In this document: positions 60,819 through 64,000 of the stretch, in pieces
Layout: each line of letters begins with the position of its first letter
How positions within the stretch are numbered: position 1 is the stretch's first letter
Assembly: GCF_001314225.1 (NCBI RefSeq)
Contig: NZ_CP012697.1
Location: 3,658,001 to 3,722,000 of the forward strand
From: Microbacterium sp. No. 7
GTDB taxonomy: Bacteria > Actinomycetota > Actinomycetes > Actinomycetales > Microbacteriaceae
Direction of reading: 5' to 3'
Length of the DNA: 64,000 nucleotides
Program-made: the position numbers and the translations under genes
The notes under the pieces: generated by a model
Seen by the model: only the letters and a program-made list of their open reading frames with translations
The model's database searches: none
What the model was told of the DNA's origin: nothing

Positions 60819-62134
60819 CCGATCACCTGCGGGGTGATGATGCGGCTCGGCGAGTCGGTGAAGCCCTCCAGCGTCGACCGGGAGGTCTCCGCGCCGGTGA
60901 GGGCGTCGAAGCCGACGATCTCGGTGGCATCCTCCGCCCCCGTGCCGACGACGTAGAGCGTCGCCCCGTCGACGGAGTAGCCGACGCCGTCGATCGACGT
61001 GAGCTTCATGCCCTCCAGCTCCAGCGTGGCGAGCGTGCGGAACGTGGCGGGGTCGGAGAGGATGAGCTTCACCTCGTCGCCGCCGTCCTTCGAGTGCGGG
61101 TGGATCGCCGAGTCGGTGTAGCTGATGACGAGGCTCGTCGCGGGATTGTTGATGATCGCCTGGTCGAAGCGGCCCGAGTCCTGTCCCGCGTTGCCGACGG
61201 GCGTGACGGATGCCGCGGGCAGGCCGTCCGAGACGTCGAGCACGTAGACGTCGCCGTTGGCCGAGACGAGCAGCGCCGTGCCGGCGTCGTGCGCCATGCT
61301 CGCGTGCCGGTTGCTGACGAAGTCGCCCGGCAGCACGGCCTCGCGTCCCGTCTCCTCGATCGATCCGTCGTCGGCGATCGTCAGCTCCAGCAGCTGCCGC
61401 TTGTCCTCGCACACCGAGTAGACGCGGTGCTCGACGGCCCACGTGAAGGGGCCGCAGCCGGTGAGCTGCAGGGCGCCGGTCTCGGTGCCGTTCTCGAGGT
61501 CGTAGACGCGGATGCCGAAGAACGCGTCGTCCCAGAAGGCGAAGAACCTTCCGTCGTCGGTCACGGCGCTCGATCCCCAGCGCGAGTGCGGGCGCGTGTA
61601 GTCGGGGGTGAGGATCTCGTCGGGCTCCAGCAGGTTGCCCGAGTAGGTCGAGATCGTGAAGTCGGCGGCGCCGCGCGACCCGCGCGGGCGCCACACCTCC
61701 TGGGCGAGCAGCGCGGGGTCGTCGGACGTCGCGCCGACGAAGGGGTGCAGCACGGGGTCCCAGATGCCGGGGCCGGTCGCGAAGAGCGCCGTGACGGCGC
61801 CCGTGGCGGGGTCGACGGCGGCGGAGGTGATCTCCAGCCCCCAGCCCGAGCCCATGATCACGATCTGGTCCTCGCCGATCGGCTGGATGCGGCCGACGTG
61901 CAGCTTCTGCGGGATCTCGTCGTCGGAGGGGATCTCCTCGTCCGACGAGCCGAGCGTCGTCGTCTCGTCGGTCTCGTGCCATTCCTGCACGGGGTGCGTG
62001 ACGCGCCCCTGCTCCAGGCCGAGCGGGGTGGTGCCCTCTTCGGCATCCGGGCTCGCCGTGCAGGCGCTCAGCGCGAGGGCGCCGACGAGGACGAGGCCGG
62101 CGGTGCGGATGCCGCGTGCGCGTGTCGTCGTCAT
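60815..62134 (-). CDS. mauB: Amine dehydrogenase heavy subunit, MauB-like lipoprotein
   Basis: The 439-residue protein has lipobox LALSAC (Cys25) and a repeated beta-blade sequence with kelch-like patterns (VTDDGRFFAFWDDAFFGIRV, ANGDVYVLDVSDG, SVDGATLYVVGTG) typical of the seven-bladed heavy subunit of methylamine/aromatic amine dehydrogenases. The heavy subunit supports the TTQ-bearing light subunit. In proteobacteria it is periplasmic and soluble; here it is predicted to be lipid-anchored. It overlaps mauA by 4 bases. Confidence 0.85.
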   Translation of the reverse strand: MTTTRARGIRTAGLVLVGALALSACTASPDAEEGTTPLGLEQGRVTHPVQEWHETDETTTLGSSDEEIPSDDEIPQKLHVGRIQPIGEDQIVIMGSGWGLEITSAAVDPATGAVTALFATGPGIWDPVLHPFVGATSDDPALLAQEVWRPRGSRGAADFTISTYSGNLLEPDEILTPDYTRPHSRWGSSAVTDDGRFFAFWDDAFFGIRVYDLENGTETGALQLTGCGPFTWAVEHRVYSVCEDKRQLLELTIADDGSIEETGREAVLPGDFVSNRHASMAHDAGTALLVSANGDVYVLDVSDGLPAASVTPVGNAGQDSGRFDQAIINNPATSLVISYTDSAIHPHSKDGGDEVKLILSDPATFRTLATLELEGMKLTSIDGVGYSVDGATLYVVGTGAEDATEIVGFDALTGAETSRSTLEGFTDSPSRIITPQVIG

Positions 62135-62793
62135 CGCGATCCCGCCCCCGCCTTCGGGCGCACGGCCGGGGTGACCTGGCAGTCCTTGCCGATGATCGGC
62201 GCCATCGTGCACGTGTACGCCTGCGACTCGTCGGAGACGCACCAGATGATCTCCTGGTCGAACGAGCCCGAGACGGGGTTGTACATGATGGCCTGGTTGT
62301 CGGGCTGGCCGCAGAAGGTGTTGGAGCAGCCGGGGGCGCCGCAGCAGTCGTAGTAGGCGATGAGGTAGGTCTTGCCGTCCTCGGGGTTGGTGCAGCATCC
62401 GACCCAGAACTCGGCGCCGGGCTTCGAGCCGGGCGAGCAGGTGGTCATGCCGCCGCCCGCGCACGACGTGCACGGCGTGCCGTCCATGTTGCACCAGCGC
62501 CAGTACTCGCACACCGACGAGTCGCCGGTCTGGTCGAAGGCGGGGAAGAGCTGCTCGGCCGGCTCCTCGGCCGCCGCCGCGAGCGCGGCGCGGGTGACGG
62601 GGAGGCTGCCGATGATGGCGACGCCGGCGGCGCCGATGCCCCACCGGCCCAGCAGGCCGAGCATCGAGCGGCGCGACGTGCGCTCGGACATGCGGCGGCC
62701 GAGGCGGCTCATGAGGCTGCCGCCGCGCCCGGCCATCCACTCGGCCTGTTCCTGCATGGTCGACTCGTCGACCGGGTATCTGTTCTCAGTCAT
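62131..62793 (-). CDS. mauA: Methylamine dehydrogenase light subunit (TTQ-bearing)
   Basis: The 220-residue precursor has a long leader with a Tat-type TSRRSMLGLLG (Arg41-Arg42) and a Cys-rich mature domain aligning with Paracoccus MauA: CEYWRWCNMDGTPC, GAEFWVGCC, YLIAYYDCCG and IIWCVSD. The two tryptophans that form tryptophan tryptophylquinone correspond to Trp130 and Trp184, and the two assisting aspartates to Asp104 and Asp149; all are present. The enzyme oxidises a primary amine to the aldehyde, releasing ammonia and two electrons. MauD/MauE-type proteins encoded upstream would form its disulfides. Confidence 0.95.
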   Translation of the reverse strand: MTENRYPVDESTMQEQAEWMAGRGGSLMSRLGRRMSERTSRRSMLGLLGRWGIGAAGVAIIGSLPVTRAALAAAAEEPAEQLFPAFDQTGDSSVCEYWRWCNMDGTPCTSCAGGGMTTCSPGSKPGAEFWVGCCTNPEDGKTYLIAYYDCCGAPGCSNTFCGQPDNQAIMYNPVSGSFDQEIIWCVSDESQAYTCTMAPIIGKDCQVTPAVRPKAGAGSR

Positions 62794-62844
62794 GTCGGTG
62801 CGATCTCCTTCGCGTCCGTGCTCGTTCGGGGAGGGGGCCAGGGT

Positions 62845-63447
62845 TCAGTGCGTCAGCGCCTGCTCGTGCAGGTGCTGCAGCGAGGGCGTTCCGGTCTCCA
62901 GGGCGTTCAGCAGGCTCTCGACATGCGCCATCTGGTTGCACAGCCCCTTGGCGCGGATGCGGCCGTGCGCGTCGAGGATGACGCCGTAGGGGGTCGTGCC
63001 GACCTGGTAGGCGATGCCCACGTCGCGGGCGTCGACGTAGGAGAGCTCGTCGCGGATGCCGGAGCCGGCGAGGAAGGCGGCATGCTCCTCGGGGGTGCCG
63101 TCGGAGATCATGACGACCTCGAGGTCCTTGCGCTCGGCCTTCGCGAGCGCCTTGATGCCCGGCAGCAGGCTCTTGCACGTGGAGCACTTGGGGCCCGTGA
63201 ACATGAGCAGCTGCGGCTTGTCGCGGTGGCCGCCCACGCTCACGACGCGACCGAGGTGGTCGGACAGGCCGCGGAACGAGGGACCGACCTCTTCGATCTT
63301 GGGCCCGTTGTCCATCATCCGCGCGCCGAGCGGCCCGAGGCGCACCTGCACGCGGCCGATCTCGCGGGCGAGGGCGAGGTTCATGAGGAACAGGAACGCG
63401 ACGGCGATCGCGAGCACGATCACCGCGGTGAGGAGGAAGACGGTCAT
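62845..63447 (-). CDS. mauD: MauD-like thioredoxin-fold disulfide protein
   Basis: The 200-residue protein has an N-terminal membrane anchor (residues 3-25) and an external thioredoxin domain with Cys88-Ser-Thr-Cys91 in FTGPKCSTCKSLLPG and the cis-Pro in VGTTPYGV. MauD with MauE is needed for the six disulfides of MauA in proteobacteria. Here it sits directly before mauA, 51 bases apart, and 46 bases after mauE. AGGATC precedes the ATG. Confidence 0.9.
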   Translation of the reverse strand: MTVFLLTAVIVLAIAVAFLFLMNLALAREIGRVQVRLGPLGARMMDNGPKIEEVGPSFRGLSDHLGRVVSVGGHRDKPQLLMFTGPKCSTCKSLLPGIKALAKAERKDLEVVMISDGTPEEHAAFLAGSGIRDELSYVDARDVGIAYQVGTTPYGVILDAHGRIRAKGLCNQMAHVESLLNALETGTPSLQHLHEQALTH

Positions 63448-63493
63448 TCGAGGATCCTTCGGTTCAGGTGCGTGGTGTCATGGGTGCGCGGCG

Positions 63494-64000
63494 TCAGGCG
63501 TGCGCGGTGTCGCGTGCGCGCGGCGTCGTGTGCGCGCGCAGCTCGGCGGCGGCGCCCGCCAGGTGCGTGTCGACCGAGCGGCGGCCGGGGTGGAAGACGG
63601 GCCGCAGCGCGACCGTCGAGAGGCCGGCCGCGACGACGACCCCGGCGAGCGCGAGGGCGAGCAGCGACTCGGGCAGCGGCGTCACGGCGAGGCCGTAGCC
63701 GCCCGGCGCGAGCGCGAGCGCGGCGGCCGCGGCGGCGAGCACGAGGGCCCGCACGGCGTGGAGCCAGCCGATGCGCGGGGCGTGCCCCGCGGCCGCGAAC
63801 GAGAAGCAGCCGCAGTCGAGCTCGCGCCGCCCGCGCAGCAGGTTGATCGCGAGCGCCCCGAAGAACACCAGGAACAGCGCGGATGCCGCGGCGGGCGCGA
63901 ACGGCACCGCGAGGCCCGTCACGAGCAGGGCGCCGAGCGCGACCTCGCCGAGCGGCAGCAGGGCCGCGACGACGCGCTCCAGGGGTGCGGGCAGCAGGCG
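63494..64000 (-). CDS. mauE: MauE/DoxX-like redox membrane protein (partial, runs off the right edge)
   Basis: The reading frame continues to the last base of the window, so the N-terminus is missing; 168 codons are visible. It has four membrane segments and LRGRRELDCGCFSFA, with the CGC-type cysteine motif typical of MauE/DoxX-like proteins that recycle MauD. A polar tail of about 35 residues ends the protein. It is the first visible gene of the mau operon; the promoter lies beyond the window. Confidence 0.88.
   Translation of the reverse strand, partial: RLLPAPLERVVAALLPLGEVALGALLVTGLAVPFAPAAASALFLVFFGALAINLLRGRRELDCGCFSFAAAGHAPRIGWLHAVRALVLAAAAAALALAPGGYGLAVTPLPESLLALALAGVVVAAGLSTVALRPVFHPGRRSVDTHLAGAAAELRAHTTPRARDTAHA

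Noticed and set aside
1..64000. tRNA or rRNA genes
   Set aside because: No tRNA T-loop GGTTCGAATCC-type match within a cloverleaf and no rRNA-like stretch was recognised in any intergenic region.

Overview
The window is high-GC DNA (roughly 70% G+C by eye) with tightly packed, ATGA/GTGA-overlapping genes, GTG starts, lipobox and Tat signals, and an actinobacterial gene set: NarL-type two-component system, accessory SecA, CoaBC fusion, MocR and TetR regulators. Together with several families of intergenic palindromes this points to a Microbacteriaceae actinobacterium, probably Microbacterium or a close relative. The genus is an inference; no rRNA or tRNA gene is present to settle it.

Layout. 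1-5069: end of a siderophore-interacting protein, a short-chain-type reductase, an aldo/keto reductase, a HAD phosphatase and an MFS carrier, separated by two palindromic repeat families. 5070-16537: a minus-strand operon for reductive pyrimidine (or hydantoin) catabolism (N-carbamoyl-beta-alanine amidase, dihydropyrimidinase, LLM flavin oxidoreductase, a four-gene ABC importer, an omega-aminotransferase and a CoA-acylating semialdehyde dehydrogenase), with a divergent MocR regulator. 17087-19933: two paralogous TetR regulators and an NCS1 nucleobase permease. 20045-30927: urea importer urtABCDE, divergent urease ureABCFGD, and a convergent two-gene nickel/cobalt uptake unit cbiMN. 31082-37044: a siderophore ABC importer and a divergent siderophore-interacting protein fused to a methyltransferase-like domain. 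37226-48541: two-component system with a DUF4097-like protein, pgi, a Ca2+/Na+-type antiporter, an NRDE protein, coaBC, a beta-glucoside-type PTS permease and a secreted APF-like cell-wall protein. 48648-52457: a second FecBCD-type importer fused by overlaps to a SAM methyltransferase. 52784-57495: a MacB/FtsX-type ABC pair and an accessory SecA. 57604-64000: a minus-strand cluster for a tryptophan-tryptophylquinone (TTQ) amine dehydrogenase (mauE, mauD, mauA, mauB, a multicopper oxidase, two amicyanin-like proteins and a mauF-like membrane protein), cut by the right edge.

How it works together. The pyrimidine operon, nucleobase permease, urea importer, urease and nickel uptake genes form about 25 kb devoted to scavenging nitrogen from nucleobases and urea. 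The mau-type cluster would add nitrogen and electrons from primary amines: MauA/MauB oxidise the amine outside the membrane and the amicyanin-like lipoproteins accept electrons. A Tat-exported multicopper oxidase lies where a TTQ-maturing MauG or an electron outlet might be expected. No mauG is visible in the window.

The most interesting items are the mau-type cluster with its embedded multicopper oxidase, the metal-chelate importer with a translationally coupled methyltransferase behind twin palindromes, the siderophore-interacting-protein/methyltransferase fusion, and at least three families of intergenic palindromic repeats, one copy of which appears to have truncated a vapC-like toxin gene.
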